A stretch of DNA of 64,000 bases from JBLMZI01 sp050258755 (GCA_050258755.1 JBLMZI010000005.1:124001-188000), one strand, 5' to 3'; counted from the stretch's first letter, positions 26,264 through 36,039 are shown. The notes: generated from the letters alone by a model not told the origin. Translations and numbers: made by a program.

Positions 26264-27469
26264 TCAGCGGGCCAGCAGCCGGTCCATCAGGCGATGGGCT
26301 TCCTCGAAAACGAGGCCGGTGGAGCGGGCATTGGCTTCGGTATAGCCGAGCTCCCGGATTTCCGGGGTGCCGGACTGGTAAAGCACGAACGGCACCGGGT
26401 CGGAGACGTGGGTGCGCACCGACAGTGGGGTCGGGTGGTCCGGCATAAGCAGGATGCGGAAATCGCCGAGGGCGGGGAGTTTCTCCAAAAGGGTTCCCAG
26501 GACCTGGCGGTCGATGTCCTCAATCGATAAGATTTTGTTCTCCAGCTCGCCGCGGTGGCCGGATTCGTCCGGGGCTTCAATGTGGATATAGACGAAGTCT
26601 TTGCCGTTTTTCAGTTCCCGGATCGCGGCTTCGGCTTTGCCGGGGTAGTTGGTATGTACATTGCCGGTAGCGCCGGGAACGTCGATGGAATCGAGGCCAG
26701 CGCCGATGCCCAGCCCTTTGGTCAGATCGACCGCGGAGATCACTGAGCCGGTCAGGCCATATTTCGCTTTGAAAGACACCAGAGCCGGTTTTTTGCCCTG
26801 GCCCCAGAGCCAGATGCTGTTCGCGGGGCGAACGCCGCGTTCCACCCGCGCCTGGTTGACCGCGTGATCGGGCAGGAAGCTGCTGCTTTCGATCATCAAC
26901 GTGCGCAGAATATCCGCGCCCGCGCCGGTCGGCAGGTAATCGCCGACCATCCGGCCGGGGATATCGTGCGGCGGGGTCATTTGACCGTTGGTCGGCCCTT
27001 TGTGCCAGACCATGAGATGGCGGTAGCTGATGCCGGGATAAAACGTGATATCGCCGCGGCTGAGCCGTTTGGCGATTTCGGCGACCAGCTGACGCGATTC
27101 CGCGGTCTCGATCTCGTCCGAGCTGTAGTCAATCATGGTTTTCTGTTCGTATTCGGGTTCGTCGGAGAGTGTGACCAGATTGCAGCGGAACGCGACATCA
27201 TCCGGTCCGAGGTCCACGCCGATGCTGAGGGCTTCCAGCGGGGAACGGCCGGTATAGTAGATCTTGGGGTCATAGCCGAGGACCGACAGGTTGGCAACAT
27301 CGCTGCCGGGGGGCATGCCGTCCGGAACGGTCCTGGCCATGCCCATTTCGCCGCAGCGGGCCAGCCGGTCCATATTCGGGGTTCGGGCGGCTTCCAGCGG
27401 CGTTTTCCCGCCGAGTGCGTCCACCGGATAATCGGCCATGCCGTCGCCAAGCAGTACCACGTATTTCAT
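26264..27469 (-). CDS. apgM: 2,3-bisphosphoglycerate-independent phosphoglycerate mutase, archaeal type
   Basis: 401 residues from ATG at 27469 after GGAGG. It begins MKYVVLLGDGMADYP, and has the alkaline-phosphatase-superfamily metal motifs GSDVANLSVLGYDP (nucleophile Ser), IHIEAPDESGHRG and LLMPDHPTPLSVRTH. This is the ApgM (aPGAM) family of about 400 residues that interconverts 3- and 2-phosphoglycerate in glycolysis and gluconeogenesis. Family members in clostridia are sometimes annotated as homoserine-kinase related, but the PGAM activity is the default. It is followed by the deacetylase-like gene on the same strand upstream. Confidence 0.9.
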   Translation of the reverse strand: MKYVVLLGDGMADYPVDALGGKTPLEAARTPNMDRLARCGEMGMARTVPDGMPPGSDVANLSVLGYDPKIYYTGRSPLEALSIGVDLGPDDVAFRCNLVTLSDEPEYEQKTMIDYSSDEIETAESRQLVAEIAKRLSRGDITFYPGISYRHLMVWHKGPTNGQMTPPHDIPGRMVGDYLPTGAGADILRTLMIESSSFLPDHAVNQARVERGVRPANSIWLWGQGKKPALVSFKAKYGLTGSVISAVDLTKGLGIGAGLDSIDVPGATGNVHTNYPGKAEAAIRELKNGKDFVYIHIEAPDESGHRGELENKILSIEDIDRQVLGTLLEKLPALGDFRILLMPDHPTPLSVRTHVSDPVPFVLYQSGTPEIRELGYTEANARSTGLVFEEAHRLMDRLLAR

Positions 27470-27560
27470 GCCAAATCCTCCAGGCTGAGCTGTTGTCAAT
27501 CTGAGGTCTACGGTACCAGAGATTGGGCGCTTGATCAAGCTTAGCCCCCGGCGGCGCAGG

Positions 27561-28409
27561 CTATTGGAGGTTCGGAATCGGAATCCCGAGCGCGGCATAG
27601 GTGTCAGGGCCGACGTTGCCGGTCGGCAGCAGGCCGTTTAGTTCCTGGAAACGGCGCACGGCGGCGGCGGTTTCGCGGCCGAAAACGCCATCGATCGGGC
27701 AAGCGGAGACACCGGCGCCATGCAGGGCCTGCTGGACCATGCGCACATCGTCGCCGTAAAGCGCCGGAGCAATAAGGGCCAGCACCCGGCCAGTGAGCGC
27801 AACCGAAGGCTGCAGGGCCAACAGCTGTCCCAGGGGCAGTGCCTGGTAGCCGCGCTGTTTCATGCCTTCCAGGATTTCCGGCAGGGCCTGGCGGGTTTTT
27901 TCGTTGATTTCGTGAAACAGGACGATCGCGCCGGGCTTTAGGCTGGACAGGGTCCGGGTAATAATCTGATTGACCGAGGCGTGCAGGTCACGCGGATCGA
28001 TGGACCAGAGTATATTGGCTTTATAGCCGAGTTCCCGGGCGATATTCAGGACCGTATCGTTATAGGTCCCAAAGGGTGGGCGAAAATGCGGTGAAACCGC
28101 CCCGGCGGCATCTTCAATGATGGTCTTGGTGCGTCCAATCTGGTCCATGACCTGGCTTTTCGACAAATGGGTCAGGTCGACCGGATCGAAGCTCTGAGTG
28201 GCCAGATCGTGGCCCCGGGATTGAATCGAACGAAGGAGTTTCGGAACGCCGCGGCCGCGCATTCCCTGGACGAACCACGTCGCCCGGGCATTGTTTTCCT
28301 CCAGGGTATCCATGATTTTCGGGGTGACCTTCACATCCGGGCTGTCATCGAAGGTCAGGGCAACCGCTTTATCGGGGACGGGATGTTCCCGCACAGTGAT
28401 TAAAGACAT
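27561..28409 (-). CDS. Polysaccharide-deacetylase-fold protein with peptidoglycan-binding domain; metal site lost
   Basis: 282 residues from ATG at 28409 after GGAGGTGG; no signal peptide. NodB-fold motifs are visible: VALTFDDSPD (motif 1), FRPPFGTYND (motif 3), WSIDPRD (motif 4) and IVLFHE (motif 5). Motif 2, normally HSxxH after GHE, reads GHDLATQSFDPVDLTHLS, so both metal-binding histidines are missing. The C-terminal 70 residues are a PG_binding_1 domain (DVRMVQQALHGAGV...DGVFGRETAAAVRRFQ). The enzyme may be inactive or use other ligands; a wall-binding or regulatory role is inferred. Confidence 0.82.
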   Translation of the reverse strand: MSLITVREHPVPDKAVALTFDDSPDVKVTPKIMDTLEENNARATWFVQGMRGRGVPKLLRSIQSRGHDLATQSFDPVDLTHLSKSQVMDQIGRTKTIIEDAAGAVSPHFRPPFGTYNDTVLNIARELGYKANILWSIDPRDLHASVNQIITRTLSSLKPGAIVLFHEINEKTRQALPEILEGMKQRGYQALPLGQLLALQPSVALTGRVLALIAPALYGDDVRMVQQALHGAGVSACPIDGVFGRETAAAVRRFQELNGLLPTGNVGPDTYAALGIPIPNLQ

Positions 28410-28473
28410 GGGTTTCCACCTCCACAGGCTATGGTATTCATATCCTGTGGCCGGGGTGTTGGTAAAAAGCGGT

Positions 28474-29463
<990 letters not shown>

Positions 29464-29547
29464 TGATCATGTCACCTTCCTCATGTAAAAACCGAACCGG
29501 CTGGCAGGCCTTGAGGGAATGCGCCCGCGGCCGGTTGGCACGATTGT

Positions 29548-29576
29548 ATTTTATCCAATGTTTGCCCGGAGAGCAA
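29548..29576 (-). promoter_or_regulatory. Sigma-A-type promoter of trpS
   Basis: On the minus strand TTGCTC (29571-29576) and TAAAAT (29548-29553) are 17 bp apart, 85 bp upstream of the trpS start. Confidence 0.5.
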
Positions 29577-29616
29577 TGCAAGTCTCAAATGAGCCGCGCG
29601 GACAGCCCCGGTTTGC

Positions 29617-29645
29617 TTGACTATTGCGGCAGGGTGGGATAGTTT
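29617..29645 (+). promoter_or_regulatory. Sigma-A-type promoter of the SMR/EamA-like gene
   Basis: TTGACT (29617-29622) and TAGTTT (29640-29645) are separated by 17 bp, 33 bp before the TTG start at 29679. Confidence 0.55.
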
Positions 29646-29678
29646 AGTTGAGAGAGAACCCTATAAGGAGGGAATCGA

Positions 29679-30047
29679 TTGAATCTGCGGTTTGCGGGTC
29701 TTTGCCTCCTGACGCTGCTCATGAACGCGGGTGCAAACATCGCCTTAAAATGGGCCATGCGCGGGGAAGCCAATCTGATGGGACAAAATCTGTTCCAGGT
29801 GGTTTTGGCTTTGATTACCAATGCATGGGTATGGATCGGCGTGGTGTCGTTCGGCGTCGCCTTCCTGAGTTACAGCCTGATCCTGAGCCGGACCAATCTG
29901 AGTGTGGCCTATCCGATCATCACCAGCCTTGGCTTTGTAGTGATTACCGTGGTTTCGGTCTTTCTTTTCCAGGAAAAGCTGTCTCTGCTGCAGGGCGGCG
30001 GGTTGGCTTTGATCCTGGGTGGGGTATGGATGGTCTCCATGTATTAA
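29679..30047 (+). CDS. Small four-helix SMR/EamA-like transporter
   Basis: 122 residues with a TTG start after AAGGAGGG. Four hydrophobic helices are visible, beginning LCLLTLLMNAGANIALKWAM and ending ALILGGVWMVSMY, with the internal NLSVAYPIITSLGFVVI motif of the EamA/SMR superfamily. Half-size members such as ArnE/ArnF flip polyprenyl-phosphate-linked sugars. The UbiA-type prenyl-phosphate transferase in the same gene group (31177) makes a lipid-linked-sugar role plausible, but substrate is unproven. Drug export is the alternative. Confidence 0.78.
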   Translation: MNLRFAGLCLLTLLMNAGANIALKWAMRGEANLMGQNLFQVVLALITNAWVWIGVVSFGVAFLSYSLILSRTNLSVAYPIITSLGFVVITVVSVFLFQEKLSLLQGGGLALILGGVWMVSMY

Positions 30048-30066
30048 ACACGCGGGGGTAGAACCA

Positions 30067-31143
30067 ATGTCAGTGGTAGCAGCGGTTAAAACAACGCCGG
30101 AAACGGTGCTCTCGGATATCGAGCGGGCGATGCAGCTGGCCGGTATGTCGGACGCGCTGGATCCTCGGGCGACGACGATTTTAAAGGACAATATCTCCTG
30201 GCACCTGCCGATGCCGGGAGCCAATACCACGCCGTGGCAGTTGGAAGGCGTGATTCAGGCCCTGCAGCATGCCGGTTACAATGATCAGGTCGCGGTCGAG
30301 AACATGACCGTGGTTACCCGGCCGGAAAAAGGCCGCCGGCTCAACAAATACGGGTCGCTTTATGAAAAGTACGATATCCCGGTGCTTTTGAACTTCGACA
30401 ATCGGGATATGAAATGGATTCGCTATGAGCCGAAAGCCAAAATGCGGGTGCTGCCGCATATCTATCCGGAAGGGATTTACCTGCCGGACTTCTTTTTCGG
30501 CAAGAATATCGTGCATCTGCCGACGGTGAAATGCCACATCTACACCACAACCACCGGTTCTATGAAAAACGCCTTTGGCGGTTTGCTGAACATCAAACGG
30601 CATTATACCCACAGCTGGATTCACCAGACCCTGGTTGATCTGCTGCACATTCAGAAGGAAATCCACGCCGGGCTTTTCGCGGTGATGGACGGAACCACCG
30701 CGGGCAACGGCCCCGGGCCGCGCACCCTGATTCCGGTGGAAACGAATGTGATTCTGGCCAGCGCCGACCAGGTGGCAATTGACGCGGTGGCGGCCAAATT
30801 GATGGGCTTTGAACCGATGCGGCTGGATTACATCCGGCTGGCGCACGAGGACGGGCTTGGCATTGGCCGGCCGGAGGAGATCGAACTGGTCGGGGACGAT
30901 ATCAGCGGGATGGACCTTCATTTTACCGTGGGGGATAACCTGGCCAGCACCTTTGGCGATCTGCTCTGGTTCGGACCGCTGAAGAAGCTGCAGCATGTCT
31001 TTTTCCATACACCGCTGGTCCACGTTTTTGTACAGGCATCCGACGTGTATCACGATAAAGTATGGTGGAATCTGAAAGGGAAGCACGTTTACGAACAGTG
31101 GCTCGCCGAATCGCAGTGGGGGAAACTGTTTCAGAGCTACTAG
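30067..31143 (+). CDS. DUF362 family protein
   Basis: 358 residues from ATG at 30067. It has the DUF362 (COG2006) signature: VHLPTVKCHIYTTTTGSMKN, AFGGLLNIKRHYTH and LASADQVAIDAVAAKLMGFE. Unlike many members it has no C-terminal ferredoxin domain. DUF362 proteins are common in anaerobes and their biochemical role is mostly unknown. It sits between the EamA-like and UbiA-like genes, 19 bp after the former, and is probably cotranscribed. Confidence 0.85.
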   Translation: MSVVAAVKTTPETVLSDIERAMQLAGMSDALDPRATTILKDNISWHLPMPGANTTPWQLEGVIQALQHAGYNDQVAVENMTVVTRPEKGRRLNKYGSLYEKYDIPVLLNFDNRDMKWIRYEPKAKMRVLPHIYPEGIYLPDFFFGKNIVHLPTVKCHIYTTTTGSMKNAFGGLLNIKRHYTHSWIHQTLVDLLHIQKEIHAGLFAVMDGTTAGNGPGPRTLIPVETNVILASADQVAIDAVAAKLMGFEPMRLDYIRLAHEDGLGIGRPEEIELVGDDISGMDLHFTVGDNLASTFGDLLWFGPLKKLQHVFFHTPLVHVFVQASDVYHDKVWWNLKGKHVYEQWLAESQWGKLFQSY

Positions 31144-31176
31144 CGCCGGTAACAGGTGGAGAGGGGAGGCTGCGTT

Positions 31177-32148
31177 TTGAACAAGATGGGGAAGAAAAAA
31201 CCGGAACATCACCAGCACCAGCACCATTATCCCAACCAGACCGAATTATCAAGACTTGACCGCTGGCGGGGCCTGTTCGCCCTGCTGCGCTTCAAACAGT
31301 GGATCAAAAACCTGTTTGTGTTCGCGCCCATCATCTTCTCCCTGAATCTATTCCGGATTGAACTGTGGGGCCCGACTTTGCTGGCCTTTTTATCGATATC
31401 GCTGGTTGCCGGGTCGGTGTATGTGTTAAATGACATCGTGGATATCGACCGGGACCGGATTCACCCGAAAAAGCGGAACCGGCCGCTGCCTTCCGGCCAG
31501 GTCAAGATCAAGTCCGCGATGGTTCTGGGGGTTGTCACACTGCTCGCCGGTTTTGCGGTGGGTTCGCTGGTCAATGTATATGTGGTTATCATGGTTGGCA
31601 GTTACCTGTTGATCAACCTGTTCTATACCTTCATCGGCAAGAACATCATGATTCTGGATGCCATGCTGATTGCGGCGGGCTTTGTGCTGCGGGTGCTGAT
31701 CGGGGCGGTTGCGATTTCGGTGCCGGCTTCGTCCTGGCTGCTGGTGTCCACCTTCTTCCTGGCCCTGCTGCTCGGTTTTGCGAAGCGCTACAACGAGATG
31801 GAAGTCCTGAAAGAAAGCTCGGCCAGCCACCGGGAAGTGCTGTTGGAGTACAGCGAGCCGCTGCTGCGCCAGTTTCTGGCCATCACTTCGGCGGCGACCA
31901 TCATGGCGTACACCCTGTACACCATGGACAATCAGGTGGTCCGGGCCTTTCATTCCAGCAAGCTGGTTTACACGCTGCCGTTTGTTATGTACGGCGTGCT
32001 GCGTTATCTGACCCTGGTGTTCACCCGGCATATCGGCGGGGAACCGTCTGAAGTGGTTATGAAGGACGGGCCGATGCGCATCTGTATTCTGCTCTGGATT
32101 CTGGCGGTGCTGGTCATTATCTATCCCCAGCTGGTGCTCGCCCGGTAA
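31177..32148 (+). CDS. UbiA-family prenyltransferase, decaprenyl-phosphate phosphoribosyltransferase-like
   Basis: 323 residues from TTG at 31177, 7 nt after GGGGAGG. A His-rich N-terminal tail (HHQHQHH) precedes about eight membrane helices. The two Asp-rich motifs of UbiA enzymes are visible: VLNDIVDIDRDRIHPKKRNR and, later, RYNEMEVLKE. NDxxDxxxDrxHPxKxxRP is typical of the DPPR synthase (Rv3806c-like) branch, which transfers phosphoribose to a polyprenyl phosphate. The exact donor is inferred. A strong terminator follows at 32177. Confidence 0.85.
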   Translation: MNKMGKKKPEHHQHQHHYPNQTELSRLDRWRGLFALLRFKQWIKNLFVFAPIIFSLNLFRIELWGPTLLAFLSISLVAGSVYVLNDIVDIDRDRIHPKKRNRPLPSGQVKIKSAMVLGVVTLLAGFAVGSLVNVYVVIMVGSYLLINLFYTFIGKNIMILDAMLIAAGFVLRVLIGAVAISVPASSWLLVSTFFLALLLGFAKRYNEMEVLKESSASHREVLLEYSEPLLRQFLAITSAATIMAYTLYTMDNQVVRAFHSSKLVYTLPFVMYGVLRYLTLVFTRHIGGEPSEVVMKDGPMRICILLWILAVLVIIYPQLVLAR

Positions 32149-32176
32149 GACGGGCGGCTTTCGAATTGAATAGCAG

Positions 32177-32201
32177 GCCCGGCCGAACCGCCGGGCTTTT
32201 T
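32177..32201 (+). terminator. Terminator after the UbiA-like gene
   Basis: GCCCGGC and GCCGGGC pair around CGAACC and are followed by TTTTT. Confidence 0.9.
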
Positions 32202-32211
32202 GTTTGCCCAT

Positions 32212-32239
32212 AAAAAAAGCGCCTCACGATTTGTGAGGC
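32212..32239 (-). terminator. Terminator after flgJ-like gene
   Basis: GCCTCAC and GTGAGGC pair around a 5-nt loop; on the minus strand GCTTTTTTT follows. It lies 30 bp past the stop of the flagellar gene. Confidence 0.9.
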
Positions 32240-32268
32240 ACCAGAGGCGGGGAAGTTAAAAAAAGGAA

Positions 32269-32676
32269 TTAAGCTGTTTTGGGGGCAGCGGAGGTTCCCG
32301 CTGCCGGCGGCTGCACGGCGGAAGCCACCATATTGAATTTCAGCTGGTCATACAGCGTCTGGCTCAAGCCAAGACTGCCCTGAGCCGCCATATTGTTCGC
32401 ATATTCGTCGTCCAGCATGGACTGGAACATGGAACGGCCGTAGCTTTCTTCAGTCAATCCCGTTTTAGGGATCATCGTCTCACGCATCGCTTTGAGCATC
32501 ATACCGGCGAAAACCGCCTCGAAGTCCTGGCAGGACTGCTTTAGCTTCTTATCGTCTTTTTCGGACAGGACTCGGTCCAGCTGGGCCTGAAAGTCCTTGA
32601 TTTTATTCTCTTCCATTCTGGCCTGTCCGGACTGTGCCACCTGGGCAGGTCCGACATTGCTGACCGCGTTAATCAT
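32269..32676 (-). CDS. flgJ: Flagellar rod-binding protein, FlgJ N-terminal type
   Basis: 135 residues. DKKLKQSCQDFEAVFAGMML and GRSMFQSMLDDEYANNMAAQ are the FlgJ N-terminal (rod-binding) signatures. The muramidase domain of proteobacterial FlgJ is absent, as is usual in Firmicutes. It probably caps or scaffolds rod assembly in the periplasm-like space. It is 12 bp downstream of flgG on the same strand and shares its promoter. Confidence 0.88.
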   Translation of the reverse strand: MINAVSNVGPAQVAQSGQARMEENKIKDFQAQLDRVLSEKDDKKLKQSCQDFEAVFAGMMLKAMRETMIPKTGLTEESYGRSMFQSMLDDEYANNMAAQGSLGLSQTLYDQLKFNMVASAVQPPAAGTSAAPKTA

Positions 32677-32688
32677 GTCTTATCCCGC

Positions 32689-33474
32689 CTATCGTTTCAA
32701 GTTTGCAGCAATGCCCAGCATGTCGTCCGAAGACGTGATGCATTTCGAGTTAAACTCATAGGCCCGCTGCGCGGTGATCAGGTTAACCATTTCCTCCACG
32801 ACCTGCACGTTGGACATTTCCAGGTAACCGACCTGCAGTGAGGTGGTCGAGTCCGCGGTTGAATCCCAATCCTGGGCTTCGCCGGAGTTTTCAGTCGCCT
32901 TGTAAAGGTTTTTACCGAGTTTGTCGAGGCCGGGCGGGTTGATGAATTTGGACATCTCGATTTTGCCCGCTTCGATCGCGGTGGATTGGCCGGGAAGACT
33001 GTACAATACCGTACCATCGGTACCGATTTTCACATCATAAGCCCCTTGCTCGATCGTGTCGACGCCGATGACCTTGTAGCCGTCGGTGTTGACCAGATTG
33101 CCTTCGGCGTCAACCAGAAACGCGCCGTTTCTGGAGTAGAGCGGATCTTCATAACCGGGAACCTGCATCTTGAAGAAACCGTCACCGGAAATGGCCACAT
33201 CGAGGGGGTTTTGCGTATTTTGCAAATTGCCCTGTGAGAAGAGCGGCTGAACGACTGTGGGTTTGGTGCCAAGGCCGATCTGCAGCCCGACTGGCTCAAT
33301 GGCCTCTTCGGAAGCGATTGGTTTTCGAATGGATTGATAGAGAAGGTCCTGAAAATCAACCCGCATCTTTTTATAGCCAACCGTATTGACGTTCGCCATA
33401 TTGTGGGCGATGTTGTCAACATTGAGCTGCTGTCCAAACATGCCGGTTGCTGCTGTGTACAGGGATCTGAGCAT
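32689..33474 (-). CDS. flgG: Flagellar distal rod protein FlgG
   Basis: 261 residues, normal for FlgG. The start MLRSLYTAATGMFGQQLNVD and NIAHNMANVNTVGYKKMRVD are the flagellar rod/hook N-terminal signature, and LEMSNVQVVEEMVNLITAQR and AYEFNSKCITSSDDMLGIA the C-terminal one. RBS AAAAGGAGG precedes ATG 33474. A sigma-D-like promoter is present upstream. Confidence 0.93.
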   Translation of the reverse strand: MLRSLYTAATGMFGQQLNVDNIAHNMANVNTVGYKKMRVDFQDLLYQSIRKPIASEEAIEPVGLQIGLGTKPTVVQPLFSQGNLQNTQNPLDVAISGDGFFKMQVPGYEDPLYSRNGAFLVDAEGNLVNTDGYKVIGVDTIEQGAYDVKIGTDGTVLYSLPGQSTAIEAGKIEMSKFINPPGLDKLGKNLYKATENSGEAQDWDSTADSTTSLQVGYLEMSNVQVVEEMVNLITAQRAYEFNSKCITSSDDMLGIAANLKR

Positions 33475-33566
33475 GACAAAAGCCTCCTTTTGGCGGGCGT
33501 ATCAGTCGGTCAACGCCCCGGGCCCCTCCAAACGGAGACCAGCCCGCATAATTCTTCTCACGATTA

Positions 33567-33594
33567 ATATCGGCGACCCGGTCATAAACCTTTA
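33567..33594 (-). promoter_or_regulatory. Sigma-D (sigma-28) type promoter of flgG-flgJ
   Basis: On the minus strand TAAA (33591-33594), 16 bp, then GCCGATAT (33567-33574). This fits the known flagellar sigma-D consensus TAAA-N15-GCCGATAA and lies 93 bp before flgG. Confidence 0.7.
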
Positions 33595-33657
33595 GCGTTT
33601 TCGCGCAAAATAGAAAAGCGGCGCTGATTGCCCGGGTCGGCTTCCGGAAGGGAGGCC

Positions 33658-35688
33658 GTGGACCGCGCGCCGGAAAAAATAAAGGGGAAATGCCGAGTGT
33701 ACGAATATGCCGGCGCCGATCTGATGCTGCCGCGGGGCAAGGAGCGCGAATGGCTGTTGACCAATGGAATTGGCGGGTTCGCATCCTCAACCATCTCGGG
33801 CATCAACACCCGGCGCTACCACGGGCTGCTGGTGGCCGCGCTGAAGCCGCCCGGCGACCGGCGGGTGCTGGTTTCCAAGCTGGAGGAAGAGGTCTGGATT
33901 GATGAACACCGTTTCTCGCTTTTTGGCAGTGAAACGGTCGGCGGGTTTTCCGGTATGGGCTTTCATTATCTGCAAACCTTCCGGCGGTTTCCACTGCCAG
34001 CCTATGTTTACCGGCTGGATGACGTGGTGCTGGAAAAGGAAATCTGGCTTCCCCAGGGAGAAAACGAGGTTCAGGTCCGTTATCGAATCATTAACCCGAA
34101 CCGGCGTCACGTCCGAATGGTCGTTTATCCGCTGCTGACGGCCCGCGATTACCATTGGACCCTGCGCCGCAACGAATGGCCCTGGCGTACCACCATTACC
34201 GGCTCCGGCGTCATGGTGGAGCCCTACGACGGCGGACCTCACATCTGGCTGACCAGTGATTCCGTCAGCTGCTCGGAGGCCGGGTTCTGGTATTACGATG
34301 TGTTTTACGCCCAGGAAGCGGCGCGCGGGCTGGACGCTGTGGACGATTTGTATTGTCCGGTCACCTGGGAGTTTGAAACCGATTCGGATAACGTGTTCCG
34401 GGTGGCCGCAGCGGCTCAGCCGGTGATCATCGAAAGGGAAATGGCGGCCCGGGAGCGGATCAGTGAGCTGATACGAATCCAGGCCTTAACCGAACGGCCC
34501 GGGTTTGACAGCGCCGCATTGAAGGTGCTGGCGGTGGCGGCTGATCAGTTTCTGGTCCGGGGCCGGGCCGGGGAAGGCATGAGCGTGATTGCCGGATATC
34601 CGTGGTTCGGCGACTGGGGGCGGGATACCATGATCGCCCTGCCGGGCCTGACGCTGCCGGCTGGCCGGTACGAGGATTTCCGGCGCTGTTTCAGGACCTG
34701 CCTGGTCTATGCCCGGGACGGACTGATCCCGAATCTGTTCGACGACCGCGGCGGCGACCCGGCCTACAATACGGTGGACGCTTCGCTGTGGGCGTTCTGG
34801 GCAATTTATAAATACCTTCAATATACAAAGGACTGGGATTTTGTTCTGGAAGCGGCGGAGGTGCTCGACCGTATACTCGAACATTACCGGGACGGGACCG
34901 CATTTGGGATCGGCATGGACAAAGACGGGCTGATTGTCCAGGGTTCGCCCGGTCATGCCCTGACCTGGATGGATGCCTGCATTCACGGTGAGGTGATTAC
35001 GCCCCGCCGCGGAAAACCGGTGGAAATCAACGCACTCTGGCATTTTGCGCTGCGGTTTCAATCCTACATCCGCCGGTATGACGGCCGAACCGCCCGGTCC
35101 AGCGAATGGCGCCAGCTGTCCGATCTGGTGAAAGAGCACTTCGCAGCCGCGTTCTGGCTGTCGGAAAAAGGTTATTTGGCCGATGCCGTGGACGATCAGG
35201 GCCCGGTCCACGCGCTTCGCTGCAATCAGATCATCGCTGCAAGTCTTCCGGTCCGGCTGCTGCCGGCCGGTTTGGAACACGCGGTGGTCGGGGCGGTCAC
35301 CCGCCGGCTGCTGACCCCGTTCGGACTGAAAACCCTGGCCGACGATCATCCGGGTTACAGTCCCAGGTATCAAGGCAACCCTGAGGAAAGGGACCGGGCC
35401 TATCACCAGGGAACCGTGTGGGTCTGGCCCTGGGGCCAGTACATGACGGCGTTAAACCGCACTTATGAGCGAAGCGAAGCATCCCGCCGCCTGATCAATC
35501 GGCTGATCGCCCCGCTGCTCTGGCATCTTGAACAGGAAGGACTGGGAACGGTTTCCGAGGTTTTCGATCCCGAACCGCCGTTTAGCGCGGGCGGTTGTTT
35601 TGCCCAGGCCTGGTCGGTCGCTGAACTGCTTCGGGTGCTCTGGGAGGAAGCCGGGCCTGGCCCGGAAGAGATCCGGATCGAGCCTTGA
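33658..35688 (+). CDS. Glycogen debranching enzyme (amylo-alpha-1,6-glucosidase)
   Basis: 676 residues from GTG at 33658 after GGGAGG; a GTG at 33697 is an alternative. The N-terminal domain (about 12-270) has EWLLTNGIGGFASSTISGIN and RRYHGLLVAAL, typical of archaeal/bacterial GDE N-terminal domains. The C-terminal glucosidase domain (about 300-660) has GYPWFGDWGRDTMIALPGL, NTVDASLWAFWAIYKYLQ and YHQGTVWVWPWGQY. It removes alpha-1,6 branches in glycogen in the cytoplasm. No other glycogen gene is adjacent. Confidence 0.92.
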   Translation: MDRAPEKIKGKCRVYEYAGADLMLPRGKEREWLLTNGIGGFASSTISGINTRRYHGLLVAALKPPGDRRVLVSKLEEEVWIDEHRFSLFGSETVGGFSGMGFHYLQTFRRFPLPAYVYRLDDVVLEKEIWLPQGENEVQVRYRIINPNRRHVRMVVYPLLTARDYHWTLRRNEWPWRTTITGSGVMVEPYDGGPHIWLTSDSVSCSEAGFWYYDVFYAQEAARGLDAVDDLYCPVTWEFETDSDNVFRVAAAAQPVIIEREMAARERISELIRIQALTERPGFDSAALKVLAVAADQFLVRGRAGEGMSVIAGYPWFGDWGRDTMIALPGLTLPAGRYEDFRRCFRTCLVYARDGLIPNLFDDRGGDPAYNTVDASLWAFWAIYKYLQYTKDWDFVLEAAEVLDRILEHYRDGTAFGIGMDKDGLIVQGSPGHALTWMDACIHGEVITPRRGKPVEINALWHFALRFQSYIRRYDGRTARSSEWRQLSDLVKEHFAAAFWLSEKGYLADAVDDQGPVHALRCNQIIAASLPVRLLPAGLEHAVVGAVTRRLLTPFGLKTLADDHPGYSPRYQGNPEERDRAYHQGTVWVWPWGQYMTALNRTYERSEASRRLINRLIAPLLWHLEQEGLGTVSEVFDPEPPFSAGGCFAQAWSVAELLRVLWEEAGPGPEEIRIEP

Positions 35689-35718
35689 AAAACCAGTAAA
35701 AACGGGAAGAAAAACTGA

Positions 35719-35747
35719 TTGCCGGGTCTGATCGAAAAGAGTAGAAT
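35719..35747 (+). promoter_or_regulatory. Sigma-A-type promoter of tatA
   Basis: TTGCCG (35719-35724) and TAGAAT (35742-35747) with a 17-bp spacer, 56 bp before the tatA start. Confidence 0.55.
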
Positions 35748-35802
35748 TATCCTCAAGGTAAACGGGAATATATCCCGGTGAATGGATTGAGGAGGAACTC
35801 TC

Positions 35803-36009
35803 ATGTTCGGAATTCTCGGCAATGTAGGGCCGTGGGAACTGATTCTGATTCTCGCAATCGCCCTGATTATTTTTGGACCGGGCAAACTTCCCGATGTCGG
35901 CAAATCGCTTGGCAAAGGCATTAACGAATTCCGGCGTGCATCCAATGAGGTGCAGCGGGAAATTTCCGAAGCGGTCAAGCTCGAGGAACCCAAGGATAAA
36001 ACCGTCTAA
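35803..36009 (+). CDS. tatA: Twin-arginine translocase subunit TatA/TatE
   Basis: 68 residues. One N-terminal membrane helix (ELILILAIALIIF) is followed by FGPGKLPDVGKSLGKGINEF, the hinge and amphipathic helix typical of TatA. TatA oligomers form the pore of the Tat export system for folded proteins. No tatC is in the window. RBS GAGGAGG. Confidence 0.93.
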   Translation: MFGILGNVGPWELILILAIALIIFGPGKLPDVGKSLGKGINEFRRASNEVQREISEAVKLEEPKDKTV

Positions 36010-36039
36010 TTGACTTCTTTATGGGGCCTATGGTAATCT
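36010..36039 (+). promoter_or_regulatory. Promoter of the S-box methionine operon
   Basis: TTGACT (36010-36015), an 18-bp spacer and TAATCT (36034-36039), 25 bp before the riboswitch. It overlaps the end of tatA by only a few bases. Confidence 0.5.
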
